Of a stretch of DNA of 64,000 bases, positions 21,465 through 34,980 are shown piece by piece; position 1 is the stretch's first letter, and each line of letters starts with the position of its first letter. The position numbers were made by a program, and so were the translations under genes. A model generated the notes under the pieces. The model saw only the letters and a program-made list of their open reading frames with translations, did not search any database and was not told the origin of the DNA. Origin of the DNA: Microglena sp. YARC (lineage: Eukaryota > Chlorophyta > Chlorophyceae > Chlamydomonadales > Chlamydomonadaceae); NCBI GenBank assembly GCA_022414725.1, contig CM039462.1, forward strand, positions 117,321,966-117,385,965. The letters are read 5' to 3'.

Positions 21465-22045
21465 TGATCCGCACGCATTATGTAACCTTGATCCTCGTGT
21501 CTTTCCCAATCCATATTAGCCCCTTACAAGTGTTATTTGCCCTCTCTATGGTTGACCAAACGTTAATCCGACTCCGAGCAGCTCGGCGCCTTCAAGTCCC
21601 CATGGGCAAGAGTTCTATAAATAATCAAAACTTGATTTCACGACACATGGTGGATACGTTGCATGCATGTCAGGCACAGGTTTTGAACTATACGTTTAGT
21701 CCGAGCTGCAGATCTTGGAAATACATTATGGGGTGCGTATCAGGATGCAGATTTTTGGCCCCCCCCCCCTTGAACATCCCTGCGATACGCTCTCAATCTT
21801 ACTTTTTGTCACATCGTTTTAATGCTTGTGCCCTACGATAAACATTGAGGATGGTTGGAAAACCCCCCGGATGATGATGATGATGAGGATGGGGCTTATT
21901 ATAGTATATTAGTATTCGGTCAACTATTGACTATCTATGACGATCAATGTTATGATTGTTACATTGTTGTCCAGCAAATTTAACTTGGGATGGTTACACT
22001 TGGACTATCTAGGTTGAATTGATTACCGCCCTCAATGTAGCAGAG
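21465..22045. repeat. Conserved 3' spacer of unit A
   Basis: Paralogous in order to 36890-37330 and 62950-63790. Shared words include 'accttgatcctcgtgtcttt', 'ccctacgat', 'gaggatggttg', 'ggttacattgttgt' and 'gattaccgccctc'. The join 'aggttgaattgattaccgcc' at 22011 is the empty site for the SINE-like insertion in unit B. Short open frames are not conserved. Confidence 0.6.
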
Positions 22046-23285
22046 CTTGAACTTGTTCTGAACTTGAACTTGGTTACATAGCGTCAGCTAGCAATTTGGC
22101 TGCTCGCTGACTTCGGCAGTAAAACAAATTGCAACTAGGAGAAAGTAAACGCACAAAATCACATTTTGCATTTGTGTACATTTTTCATGTGGTTGGACTC
22201 CCACTACATGTTACTCCGGTTACACTGGTAGATGCCACTTATTCCTAAGGGTACAACGTTGACTGAGGGCTCTGTCGCATGCAACATGCAAATGCCATGT
22301 TGCATGTTCAATGTTAAAAAACAATCCGAGGATTGTGTCACGGCTTGATGCGTGTGTAATGATGGGTAGATGTTCCCACTGTGATTCCTCGGGATGGGAC
22401 TGGGAAATCCCCTCTCACTCAAAGAAAAAGAAATCCAGAAAAGCCCTGGCAGGGGTACCAAGAGTGGTCGGAGTCTCTATACCCACGCCGTGAGGAGCCG
22501 GGGGTTGACCTAGTCGGGGGAGGGCGCTTACGAGCCTTACCGTTGTCGTGAGGGGAAACTCGTCCGACGGGAAAGAGGATCAGGTGGAGGCTCGACCGGT
22601 GGCTGCAGGAGACTGGCGTCCGTGACAGCAACTCTGGAGCGCTTAATGGGACGCAGAGGGGTGCGGTTTCCGGAAAGTTTCTGAGACAAGAGTGAAAACA
22701 AGAGTTACAATATGATATTGGCAGTATAAACTATGCGCAAGGTGCTTGCAAGGGGCGACAGCGTCGAGGGTCAGTCTAGTTGCAAGGGACAGCGTCACTA
22801 CGGTCAAGCGACACGAATAACATTCACGTCGCCTTTGGTAACATTGAAATGCGGGCGACATGTTGGCTGTCAATTGGGTTTGACATTTGACAACAAAGGG
22901 TGCCAGCGGCATTGCAACATGATCTACACTTAGGGAAGCGCACCTGAGACAAGAGTGAAAACAAGAGGTCGATGCACGCGAGTGCTCCGATTATCAACAC
23001 TCGACTCAGGGGTGAGATCGGGGTTCCAAGCCGTGAAAGACCTAAAGTTGCTACTAACCGTGCAGAATTAAGGGGGCCTTGCTGGTTGGCAGGGCGCGGG
23101 AAGGTCACTGTGGACGCGAGCGCAAAGCTTAAGAAAAGTATTGTAATGACTAAGGGCTCAAACCGGAACGCTTGGCAGGGGCATTGGCTGGCACCGCTGC
23201 GGGTTGCGTTTGGTCAATGCGCCAAGGTAGGTATACGGGAATGGTTTGTTACGTGTCTGGCCTGGCCTGGTATGGCTTGGCCATA
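22046..23285. other. Spacer with one isolated satellite unit, no gene recognised
   Basis: Around 22300-22345 is one unit of the satellite that starts in earnest at 23290. The phrase 'gacaagagtgaaaacaagag' occurs at 22683 and 22949. An open frame at 22972-23286 has no recognisable domain, and its partner copies in other units were not seen. Confidence 0.4.
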
Positions 23286-23289
23286 GCTG

Positions 23290-25150
23290 GCTGTGTGTGT
23301 CTAATTAAGTGATATGTGGTGTTACACGTGATCGCGTGTGACAATTGGATCTTAACAACGGCTGGATCACGTAGCTGCATATAATCTGCTATGAGTTTCT
23401 TTGTGTCTTCAATGTTACAAAAACAATTCGAGGATTGGGACGCACCCAACGGCTGGATCAGGGAGCTGCATAGAAGGTGCTATACTTTTTATTGTGTGTT
23501 TGTTCAATGTAACAAAAACAATATGGAGATTGTGAAGTAACCCAACGGCTGGGACAAGAACCTACATACAAGCTGCTATGAGTTCCATTGTGTGTGAAAT
23601 GTAACAAAACAATCCGATGTTTGGGACGTTACCCAACAACTGGGTCGGGGAGCCTCATAGAAGCTGATATACATTGTGTGTGTGTGTGTTCTATGTTAGA
23701 AAAAACAATCGGAGGACTGGGACGTACCCCAATAGCTGGGTCAGGGAGCTGCATATAAGGTGGTATTAGTAGTTGTGTGTGTTCAATGTTAAAAAAACAA
23801 TCCGAGGATTGGAATGGGACATAATCCAATCGATGGGTCTGGGAGCTGCGAAGATGCTGCTTTACCCATATGTGTGTATTCAATGTTACAACAAAATCCT
23901 ATGATTGGGACGTAACTCATCCGCTGGGTCAAGGAGCTGTTCAGAAGCTGCCATAAGTTTCCTTGTGTATTCAATGTTGCGTCAACAATCATATGATTAG
24001 GACGTAATCAAACAACAGGTTCAGGGAGCTGCATATAAGCTGCTGTAAGTTTATGTGTATGCAATGTTATACATGTATACGTTTGTGTTCAATGTTACAA
24101 AAACAATCCTAGGATTGGGACGTAACCAAACGGCTTGGTCAGGGAGCTGCAGCGAAGCTGCTATACGTTATGTGCGTGTTCATTGGTATGACAACAATCC
24201 AAGAATTGGGACGTAACCCTACAGTTCAGTTAGGGAGCTGCATGAAAGGTGCTTTACATTTTTGTATGTGTTAAATGTTAGGAAAAGAATCTGAGGATTG
24301 GGACGTAACCCAACAACTTGGTTAGGAAGCTGCTTAAAACCTACTTAACGTTTCTGTGTGTGTTCAATGTGACACAAAATAAGAGGATTGGGACATAACC
24401 CAACGCCGGGGTCAGGGAGCTGCATAGTAGCTGTTATACGTCTATTTGTGTGTTTTATGTTACAAGTACAATTCGAGGAATGGGATGATACAAACGGGTG
24501 GTTGGAGGATACGTAAAATTAATTAAGTAATTAATTAATTAATTAATTAATTAAGTACAATTCATTAAATTAATTAATTAATTAAGTAATTAAGTAATTA
24601 AGTAATTAATTAATTAAGTACAATTCGAGGATTGGGATGATACAAACGGGTGGTTGGAGGATACGTAAAGAAGCCTTAAAAGTTTCGGTGTTGGGATGAT
24701 ACAAACGGGTATTTTATTTTCGGTGTTGGGATGATACAAACGGGTGGTTGGAGGATACGTAAAGAAGCCCTTAAAAGTTTCGGTATGCGTTCCATATTAC
24801 AAAGATAATCCGTGGATTGGGATGTAATCCAATGGCTGGGACAGGGAGCTGCTTATAAAGACACTGCTTTGTGATTCTGCATCTGTTCCATGTTCCATAA
24901 ACAATCCGAGGATTGGGACATAACCCAACGCCTGGGTCAGGGAGCTGCATAGTAGCTGCTATAAGTTGCAGGCTGTGTTCAATGTTGCAAAATCAATCCG
25001 AGTATCAGGAAGTTACCCAACAGCTGTGTCAGGGAGCTGCATAGAAGCTGCTATTATTTTGTTTGTGTTAAATGTTACAAGAACAATCGGAGAATTGTGA
25101 TGTTTCCCAATGGTTTGGTCAGGCAGCTGCATAGAAGCTGCTATAAGTTG
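23290..25150. repeat. 90-120 bp satellite, about 18 copies
   Basis: Each unit combines 'aacaatccgaggattgggac', 'gtaacccaacggctgggtca', 'gggagctgcatagaagctgc' and 'tgtgtgttcaatgttacaaa'. Copies are quite divergent (about 70-85 percent by eye), so the array is old. A further unit begins at 63880 at the right edge of the window, in the same place relative to unit C. Confidence 0.9.
24498..24620. repeat. (TTAA)n / (TTAAT)n low-complexity tract inside the satellite
   Basis: About 120 bp of attaattaa and aagtaatt repeats interrupt a satellite unit. The flanking 'agtacaattc' and 'gggatgatacaaacgggtgg' are duplicated on both sides. Confidence 0.85.
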
Positions 25151-25159
25151 AAGGTTACT

Positions 25160-26390
25160 ATGCACACACCCCGCAACCTCAAACACAAGCATACACATAC
25201 CACATATTCAACCACCAAACATATGCACGCACCACACAAACAAATACACCACACACACACACATGCATGCACATACAACATATACAACCTACAAGTGTGC
25301 GCACCACACAACCGCACACGTAATATACTTACATACACACATACACACAACAATCATAATATACTTACATATACACATACACACGTGCAGTCATAATATA
25401 CTTACATATACACATACACACAACAATCATAATATACTTACATATACACATACACACATACACACAACAATCATAATATACTTACATATACACATACACA
25501 CGTGCAGTCATAATATACTTACATATACACATACACACGTGCAGTCATAATATACTTACATATACACATACACACAACAATCATAATATACTTACATATA
25601 CACATACACACGTGCAGTCATAATATACTTACATACACACATACACACAACAATCATAATATACTTACATCTACACATACACACGTGCAGTCATAATATA
25701 CTTACATATACACATACACACGTGCAGTCATAATATACTTACATACACACACGCTAACACACAACCATAAGCACACCCACACAAACGCACACATACACAC
25801 TTACACACACATAAACACACACTTACACATACACATACACATACACACAATAATTAAGACATACAACCATGCAGACAAGCACGCATGCGCATTCAACATA
25901 TACAACCACCACACACAAGCATACACAAACAACATATTCAACCACCACATGCGTGCATGACACACACACACAAACACAACATAATGAACACCACCACCAC
26001 ACCAAACACTCACACCACGTACACAAACACACACACGTAATATGTGACCACAACAACACAACACAAACAGCCAAAAACAAATACATACACACGCATACAT
26101 GCACATACAACATACAAAACCCCATACACCACACACACGCACACACACACAAACATGCACACACAAACGTATATACACACACCATACACACGCACACACA
26201 AATACACACACACACAACTATAAACACACACAAACACACAAACAGCCTTAAAGTCCCACAGACAAACACACACACCTACACACAGCCATACATCTCCACA
26301 AACAAACACACACAACAGATACAACCATAACCACCCATCACACACGCACACCACACACAATCATTAAGACACACACACATACTCAACTAT
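25160..26390. repeat. CA-rich sequence with a ~37-bp 'cataatatacttacatatac' satellite
   Basis: From 25320 to 25750 units of 36-54 bp carry 'cataatatacttacatatac' plus 'acatacacacgtgcagt' or 'acatacacacaacaat'. The rest is irregular CA-rich sequence like the intron-1 filler in units A and C. Unit B begins directly at the end of the satellite, and no exon 2 of the TL29-like gene is present. Confidence 0.8.
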
Positions 26391-26539
26391 CCCGCGTCAT
26401 CAACCAACTCAACTAACATTATCAACCAACTTAATGCCCCACCCCTAAATCCACCCCACCCCTAACCTCAGTCAACCCAAACCCAACACAAAACCGTCCT
26501 CACCCAACTTCAACCCAACCCTACTAGAAACCACACACC

Positions 26540-26700
26540 ATCAGCCACCATAGCATCCCTCCTGCCTAGCTGGTTGCCAGCATGTTGCTGTCCAGCCTGG
26601 CAGGCCACATTGAGTGATCGGCGTGTTGAGGGCCTCTTGCCCTCTTGGAACTGGCAGCAGGTCTGTTAAAGCGGTTGGACAGGATGCATGAATGCATGAT
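26540..26700 (-). pseudogene. TL29-like exon 1, damaged (unit B)
   Basis: Minus-strand paralogue of 9757-9898. It keeps L-S-N-R-F-N-R-P near the start and, in a different frame, R-R-S-L-N-V-A-C-Q-A-G-Q and L-G-R-R-D-A-M-V-A. A net +8 change between these two parts (about 26635-26660) breaks the frame, and 8 bp near the ATG are duplicated (catgcattcatgcat). With no exon 2 nearby this is a relic. Confidence 0.65.
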
Positions 26701-27009
26701 GACCTTTGGCTTGGCTTGATAGGCTGGGGTTGGCCTTGGTGGAGTTGGTGTGGTGGAGTATGGGATGGGTTTTGGGGAAGTGGTGGGGTGGGGAGAAGAG
26801 GGGCGTTCGTTCGGGTTGGTAGGGTATAGAGAGAACGACAGGGGAGCGACGGAAAGCGATTCCGATATGATGCCTATTGTGCGCAGGCAATTGATCGGAT
26901 CAGGGGTGAGTGAGATGCGAAGGGTGTCGGAGCCTGGTGTCGAGTTGTAGCCCTAACTTGACCGCACTAACTTCGACCCCACGCCCCCCTGCCCAGCCCC
27001 CCCTCCCAT

Positions 27010-27560
27010 CTCTCTACGGGTGCAGGGAGGGCCTATTCGACTCGATTTCAAATTGCCCGCCCCTGCGCCTGCGACAAATAAGCTCCCGTTTCGAATTGTG
27101 GCCCACAGTTTATCTACCACTGGTATTCCAGCTTCCTTTTCCCGCTTCCTCTGGCGCTGCTACCTGGCCAGGTCCTATTGTTCGCAACCACATTATCTCC
27201 CCCTCGGATCTTATCAAGTCTCAACAGGTGCGTAGCATTCTGTAGATATGTAGGCTTCTGTAGGTTGCCAGTCTCCCTCGACCTGTGCTTTACCCACGAC
27301 CACCCACTGAAATTCCCGCCCTCCCGTGTACTGATGCTCTACCTTCACCTCTCGCAGCGCTCTGCTAGCTATCTCCAAGGCGTCTGCAGGTAAGCATGGG
27401 GCGGGCCAGACTTCGTAGCGTCAATATATACCTCTACATCTGTTACGCCCGAGTTCCAGTTTTTTCAGGCGACCCCTCGTGCGCTTTATCCAAATCGCTT
27501 ACCAGAGCCCAGTCTTGAAAGATACTGAAGACCTGATTGATACCAGCAGACCCCCTTTTT
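27010..27560 (+). pseudogene. Unrecognised plus-strand gene, exons (unit B)
   Basis: Paralogue of 10200-10757. The junctions 'aagtctcaacag|gtgcgt', 'tctcgcag|cgctctgc' and 'gtctgcag|gtaagcatgg' are preserved, defining a 32-bp micro-exon at about 27354-27390. The following exon has lost its acceptor context (ttccagttttttcagg) and its frame breaks near 27520. Confidence 0.4.
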
Positions 27561-27596
27561 GAAACGCAACAAGCTCTGATGCATAACAAATTCCTG

Positions 27597-27694
27597 CGAT
27601 TAATCGCAGGAATTAATCACATAATAATGTAATCGATGTATTTATGGATTTGATTAATCGCAGGAATTAATCACATAATAATGTAATCGATGTA
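27597..27694. repeat. 54-bp tandem duplication
   Basis: Two copies of 'gattaatcgcaggaattaat' plus 'cacataataatgtaatcgat' are separated by a few bases. The unit contains the palindrome cctgcgattaatcgcagg, absent from units A and C at this position. Confidence 0.8.
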
Positions 27695-27719
27695 GCACGA
27701 AGTCAGGCCTCCTGGTTAA

Positions 27720-28195
27720 ACGGTTGTTTGGGTTTCAGCTCATCAGTTTTTTTTTATGGAGCCCCCCCCTGCCCAGACTCACCCCTTAGTCCGACCGACC
27801 ATCTGAGCGACTTGCCGACTTCTGAGGAAAAGCCTGACATGTTAGCCAACTGTCTCATAACTGGATCGGTCAACTCCATTGTTGCCACCTCTTGTTCCGT
27901 TGCCACCACACTCGGCCAATTTCCCGCGTCGCCTGCAAGGCTGCATATCATTTTTTCGTTATCACCCTCCTCTCATACTTGAGAAAGGCCCTGCTTAGTC
28001 TAACCCTGGACAGTGCCAACTTATATTTTCACATTCCCAGTCACTTGCTACGTTGACGTGTGGATGTAAATACAACATGTGGAAGTGGCAAGGGGAAGTG
28101 ACAAGAGGAAACCTTGTTGTGCTATATTTCACTTCACTTTATGCGTGCAATGTGTCGTAGATTAAGCAACTCGGTGCCACCTCACTGTGATGCTT
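27720..28195 (+). other. Conserved non-repeat block of unit B
   Basis: Paralogous to 16420-16894 and 58340-58985, with preserved words such as 'acatgtggaagtggcaaggg' and 'gaaaccttgttgtg'. Likely the 3' end of the unrecognised gene. There is no intact frame. Confidence 0.35.
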
Positions 28196-31100
28196 GGACA
28201 ACCACCACCACCACCACCTCTACCATGACATCCACTAATACCACCACCACCACATTTCTTCCGCCATCACAATTCTAACACCATAACCACCACATTTCAA
28301 CCACCACCACCACACATATACCGCCACCACCACCACCGTCACCACATATACCACCACCTCCATTTCTACTACCACCACCACCACCACCACCACCACCACC
28401 ACAACTTATTTTACTTCCACAACCACCACCACCACCACTTATTTTACTTCCACGACAACCACCACCCACCACCACCACCACTTATTTACTTCCACAAACC
28501 ACCACCACCACCACCACCACTTATTTTACTTCCAAGACAACCACCACCACCACCACCACTTATTTTACTTCCACGGCAACCACCACCACCACCACCACCA
28601 CTTATTTACTTCCACGACAACCACCACCCACCACTTATTTTACTTCCACAACCACCACCACCACCACCACTTATTTTACTTCCACGACAACCACCACCAC
28701 CACCACCACCACTTATTTTATCTCCACGACAACCACCACCACCTCCACCACCACCACCACCACTTATTTTACTTCCACGACCACCATCACCACCACCACC
28801 ACTTATTTTACTTCCACGACAACCACACCACCACACCACCACCACCACTAATTTTACTTGCACGACAACCACCACCACCAATCATACCATCACCACCCTT
28901 ATGACACCACCACCTATACCAACACCACCATAGCCACTCAAACCATCACCATCACCCCCGCCACCACCACCACCACTAAAACCACCACCGCCACACCAAC
29001 ATCACCACTTCTGCCACCACCACCACCAACCCACTTCTACCACCACCAGTTCTACAACCACAACCACACTTATACCACCATACTTCTACCACCACCAATG
29101 CCACCACCATACTTCTACCACCACCAATATTACCACCACCACTTTCTACCAATGCCACCACTTACACCACCACCACTTACGCCATCACCACCACCACCAC
29201 CACCACCACTAATTTCAACAACACCACATATTCCACCACCACCACCCACCATCACCACTAAAGCCACGACAACCCGCACACTTGAAACATCATGACCACT
29301 TGTACCATCACCAACACTTCTACCACCAACTGTGCAACTAAACCTAACCACCACAACCACCACTATAGCACCACCACCAACATTTCTTATACACCATCAT
29401 TATACCACCAACAACCACCACTTTTGCAACCACTAATACCACAACAACCACACTTTTCAGCACCACCACCACCACCACCACCACCCACTACACATCTTAC
29501 AACACCACTATACCACCACCACCGCGATTTTTGAACATCACAACCACCACTTAAACCACCATCACCAACACTTCTACCACCGCAAACCGCAATTTCACAA
29601 CCAGAACCACCACTTATAAACCACCACCAACGCAACTTCGACCACCACAAACCACCACTTATACCACCACCACCTCAACTTGACCACCACAAACACCACA
29701 TCTACCACCGCCACGTATAACACACACCACCACCACTTTCTACCTCATAACAGCACTTAGAGCAGCACCACACTTATACCACCAGCACAAGAATCACCAC
29801 CACAAGATCACTAAAAGCACCACCACGGCCAAACTCACTTTCTACCACCACCACTTATATTGCCTCAACAACCACCACCACCTCTTTTACCACCGCCACG
29901 CCACCCTCACCACCTCTGCCTCCACTTCTACAACCACCACTTCTACCACCACAACCACACTTATAGCACCACCACCACGCTTCTACCTGCACTACTACCA
30001 CAACTTTGACCACAACAACCATAACTTCTACCACCACAACCACTTGTATAGTACCACCACCACCACCACCACACTTCTACCACCACCACTTTATACCACC
30101 CCCACCACCACTTCCACCACCATAACCACTTCTACCACCGGTACTTATTTTACTTCCACGACAACCACCACCACCACCACCACCACCACCACTTATTTTA
30201 CTTCCAGGACAACCACCACCACCACCACCACCACCACTTATTTTACTTCCACGACAACCACCACCACCACCACTTATTTTACTTCCACGACAACCACCAC
30301 CACCACTTATTTACTTCCACGACCACCACCACCCACCACCACCACCACTTATTTACTTCCACGACAACACCACCAACACCACACCACTTATTTTACTTCC
30401 ACGACAACCACCACCACCAACCACCACCACTTATTTTACTTCCACGACAACCACCCCCCACCACCACCAACACCACACCAACACCACCACCTTATTTTAC
30501 TTCCACGACACCACCACCACCACCACCACCACTTATTTTACTTCCACGACAACCACCACCACCCACCACCACCACTTATTTTTACTTCCACCACCACCAC
30601 AACCACCACCACTTATTTTACTTCCAGGACAACCACACCACCACCACCACTTATATCTACTTCCCACGACAACCACCACCACAACCACAACCACCACCAC
30701 CACCACCACTTATTTTACTTCCACGACAACCACCACCACCCACCACCACCACTTATTTTACTTCCACGACAACCACCACCACCACCACCACCACCACCAA
30801 CTTATTTTACTTCCACGACAACACACACCACCACCACCACTTTATGTTACTTCCAGACACACACCACCACAGACATTATTTTATCTCCACGACAACCACC
30901 ACCATCTCTCCACCACCACCACCACCACCACTTATTTTACTTCCATGACCACCACCACCACCACTTATGTTACTTCCACGACAACCACCACCACCACCAC
31001 CACTTATTTTACTTCCACGGCAACCACCACCACCAATCATACCATCACCACCCTTATGACACCACCACCTATACCAACACCACCATAAACCACTCAAACC

Positions 31101-34100
31101 ATCACCATCACCCCCCCCCACCACCACCACCACTAAAAAACCACCACCGCCCACACCAACATCACCACTTCTGCCACCACCCACCACCAAACCACTTCTA
31201 CCACCACCAGTTCTACAACCACAACCACACTTATACCACCATACTTCTACCACCACCAATATTACCACCACCACTTCTACCAATGCCACCACTTACACCA
31301 CCACCACTTACGCCATCACCACCACCACCACCCCACCACCACTAATTTCAACAACACCACATATTCCACCACCACCACCCCACCATCACACACTAAAGCC
31401 ACGACAACTCCGCACACTTGAAACATCATGACCACTTGAACCATCACCAACACTTCTACCACCAACTGTGCAACTAAACTAACCACCACAACCACCACTT
31501 ATAGCACCACCACCACATTTCTAACACCATCATTTATACCACCACAACCACCACTTTTGCAACCACTAATACCACAACAACCACACTTTTAGCACCACCA
31601 CCACCACCACCACCACTACACATCTTACAACACCACTTATGCCACCACCACCACCGCGACTTTGAACATCACAACCACCACTTAAACCACCATCACCAAC
31701 ACTTCTACCACCGCAACCGCAATTTCACAACCAGAACCACCACTTATACCACCACCAACGCAACTTCGACCACCACAACCACCACTTATACCACCACCAC
31801 CTCAACTTTGACCACCACAAACACCACATCTACCACCGCCACGTATAACACCACCACCACCACTTCTACCTCCATAACAGCACTTAGAGCACCACACTTA
31901 TACCACCAGCACAAGATCACCACCACAAGATCACTAAAAGCACCACCACGGCCAACTCACTTCTACCACCACCACTTATATTGCCTCAACAACCACCACC
32001 ACCTCTTTTACCACCGCCACGCCACCCTCACCACCACCTCTGCCCTCCACTTCTACAACCACCACTTCTACCACCACAACCACACTTATAGCACCACCAC
32101 CACGCTTCTACCTGCACTACTACCACAACTTTGACCACAACAACCATAACTTCTACCACCACAACCACTTGTATAGTACCACCACCACCACCATCACACT
32201 TCTACCACCACCACTTATACCACCCCCACCACCACTTCCACCACCATAACCACTTCTACCACCGGTACTTATTTTACTTCCACGACAACCACCACCACCA
32301 CCACCACCACCACTTATTTTACTTCCACGACAACCACCACCACCACCACTTATTTTACTTCCACGACAACCACCACCACCACTTATTTTACTTCCACGAC
32401 AACCACCACCACCACCACCACCACTTATTTTACTTCCACGACAACCACCCCCACCACCACCACCACCACTTATTTTACTTCCACGCCAACCACCCCCACC
32501 ACCACCACCACCACTTATTTTACTTCCACGACCACCACCACCACCACCACCACCACTTATTTTACTTCCACCACCACCACAACCACCACCACTTATTTTA
32601 CTTCCAGGACAACCACCACTACTACCACTACTTATTCTACTTCCACGACAACCACCACCACCACCACAACCACAACCACCACCACCACCACTTATTTTAC
32701 TTCCACGACAACCACCACCACCACCACCACCACTTATTTTACTTCCACGACAACCACCACCACCTCCACCACCACCACCACCACCACTTATTTTACTTCC
32801 ACGACCACCACCACCACCACCACCACTTATGTTACTTCCACGACAACCACCACCACCATTACCACCACTTATTTTATCTCCACGACAACCACCACCACCT
32901 CCACCACCACCACCACCACCACTTATTTTACTTCCACGACCACCACCACCACCACCACCACTTATATTACTTCCACGACAACCACCACCACCACCACCAC
33001 TTATTTTACTTCCACGGCAACCACCACCACCAATCATACCATCACCACCCTTATGACACCACCACCTATACCAACACCACCATAACCACTCAAACCATCA
33101 CCATCACCCCCACCACCACCACCACCACTAAAACCACCACCGCCACACCAACATCACCACTTCTGCCACCACCACCACCAACCCACTTCTACCACCACCA
33201 GTTCTACAACCACAACCACACTTATACCACCATACTTCTACCACCACCAATGCCACCACCATACTTCTACCACCACCAATATTACCACCACCACTTCTAC
33301 CAATGCCACCACTTACACCACCACCACTTACGCCATCACCACCACCACCACCACCACCACTAATTTCAACAACACCACATATTCCACCACCACCACCCAC
33401 CATCACCACTAAAGCCACGACAACCCGCACACTTGAAACATCATGACCACTTGAACCATCACCAACACTTCTACCACCAACTGTGCAACTAAACTAACCA
33501 CCACAACCACCACTTATAGCACCACCACCACATTTCTAACACCATCACTTATACCACCACAACCACCTCTTTTGCTACCACTAATACCACAACAACCACA
33601 CTTTTAGCACCACCACCACCACCACACATCTTACAACACCACTTATGCCACCACCACCACCGCGACTTTGAACATCACAACCACCACTTAAACCACCATC
33701 ACCAACACTTCTACCACCGCAACCGCAATTTCACAACCAGAACCACCACTTATACCACCACCAACGCAACTTCGACCACCACAACCACCACTTATACCAC
33801 CACCACCTCAACTTTGACCACCACAAACACCACATCTACCACCGCCACGTATAACACCACCACCACCACTTCTACCTCCATAACAGCACTTAGAGCACCA
33901 CACTTATACCACCAGCACAAGATCACCACCACAAGATCACTAAAAGCACCACCACGGCCAACTCACTTCTACCACCACCACTTATATTGCCTCAACAACC
34001 ACCACCACCTCTTTTACCACCGCCACGCCACGCCACCCTCACCACCTCTGCCTCCACTTCTACAACCACCACTTCTACCACCACAACCACACTTATAGCA

Positions 34101-34790
34101 CCACCACGACGCTTCTACCAGCACTACTACCACAACTTTGACCACAACAACCATAACTTCTACCACCACAACCACTTGTATAGTACCACCACCACCATCA
34201 CACTTCTACCACCACCACTTATACCACCCCCACCACCACTTCCACCACCATAACCACTTCTACCACCACCGCCGTAATCACCACTTCTACCACCACCACC
34301 ACCATCACCACTTACACCACCACAACCGAAACACTTCTACAACCACTTATATCACCCTCGTATATCACCACTTCTACCACCACAACCGACAAACCACCAC
34401 TTCTACCACCACCACCAATTACACCACCATACTTCTACCACCACCACCACAACCACCACCAATTATACCACCACCATTTCTAACGCTGCCACCACTTCTA
34501 CCACCACCACTTTTACTACCACCACCATTACCAATTCTACCATCACCACCACAACTTCCACCACCGCTTCTACCGCCACAGCCACCATCACAACTTCTAC
34601 CACCACAGACACACTTATAATACCACCACCACCATAACCACTTATACCAACACAACCAGCACACATTTACTACCACAACAACCACCACAGCCACCATCAC
34701 CACTTCTACCACCACCACACTTCCATCACCACCACTTTTTCTACCATTACCAAAACGTCTACCACCACCACCATTAGCTAATCCCTTTAC
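28196..34790. repeat. 6.6-kb CAC tract with a ~2.1-kb higher-order repeat in three copies
   Basis: The simple unit is (cca)n with 'cttattttacttccacgac' spacers. At larger scale, 'aatcataccatcaccaccct' recurs near 28883, 31039 and 33030, and 'gcctcaacaaccaccaccac' near 29861, 31983 and 33990. Blocks of about 2.0-2.15 kb are therefore repeated three times. Long Thr/His frames exist only because CAC repeats lack stops. The tract is flanked on the right by the F-box gene leader. Confidence 0.9.
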
Positions 34791-34980
34791 ACCCCACCTC
34801 ACATTACAATACCTCTCGTTCGCCGATGGGAGCTACCCCTGCACCTGCATCCTCCACCACCCCAACTGCTCCTCACACACTCAACTCATCCACTCACCCA
34901 CTATGCTTGTGTTTCGTTACGCCAATTTTCCTAGCACACTCACACACCCGCTTGTGATTCATTCAGGTCTTGCTAGTTCC
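34791..34980 (+). promoter_or_regulatory. Leader and probable 5' intron acceptor of the F-box gene (unit B)
   Basis: The sequence 'gtgattcattcag|gtcttgctagttcc' directly precedes the ATG and is present in all three units with one or two changes. It looks like a pyrimidine-poor AG acceptor 14 bases before the start. The upstream 'cgggagctacccctgcacc'-type block is also conserved. A 5'-UTR intron starting in or before the CAC tract is plausible but unproven. Confidence 0.3.

Noticed and set aside
22972..23286. 104-codon plus-strand frame
   Set aside because: No domain, no paralogue in the other units, no splice context, and the opposite strand is similarly open.
30044..33363. Long Thr/His-rich frames of more than 400 codons on the plus strand and Gly-rich frames on the minus strand
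   Set aside because: CAC/GTG repeat contains no stop codons. Frames shift phase at every irregular unit and are not conserved between units.
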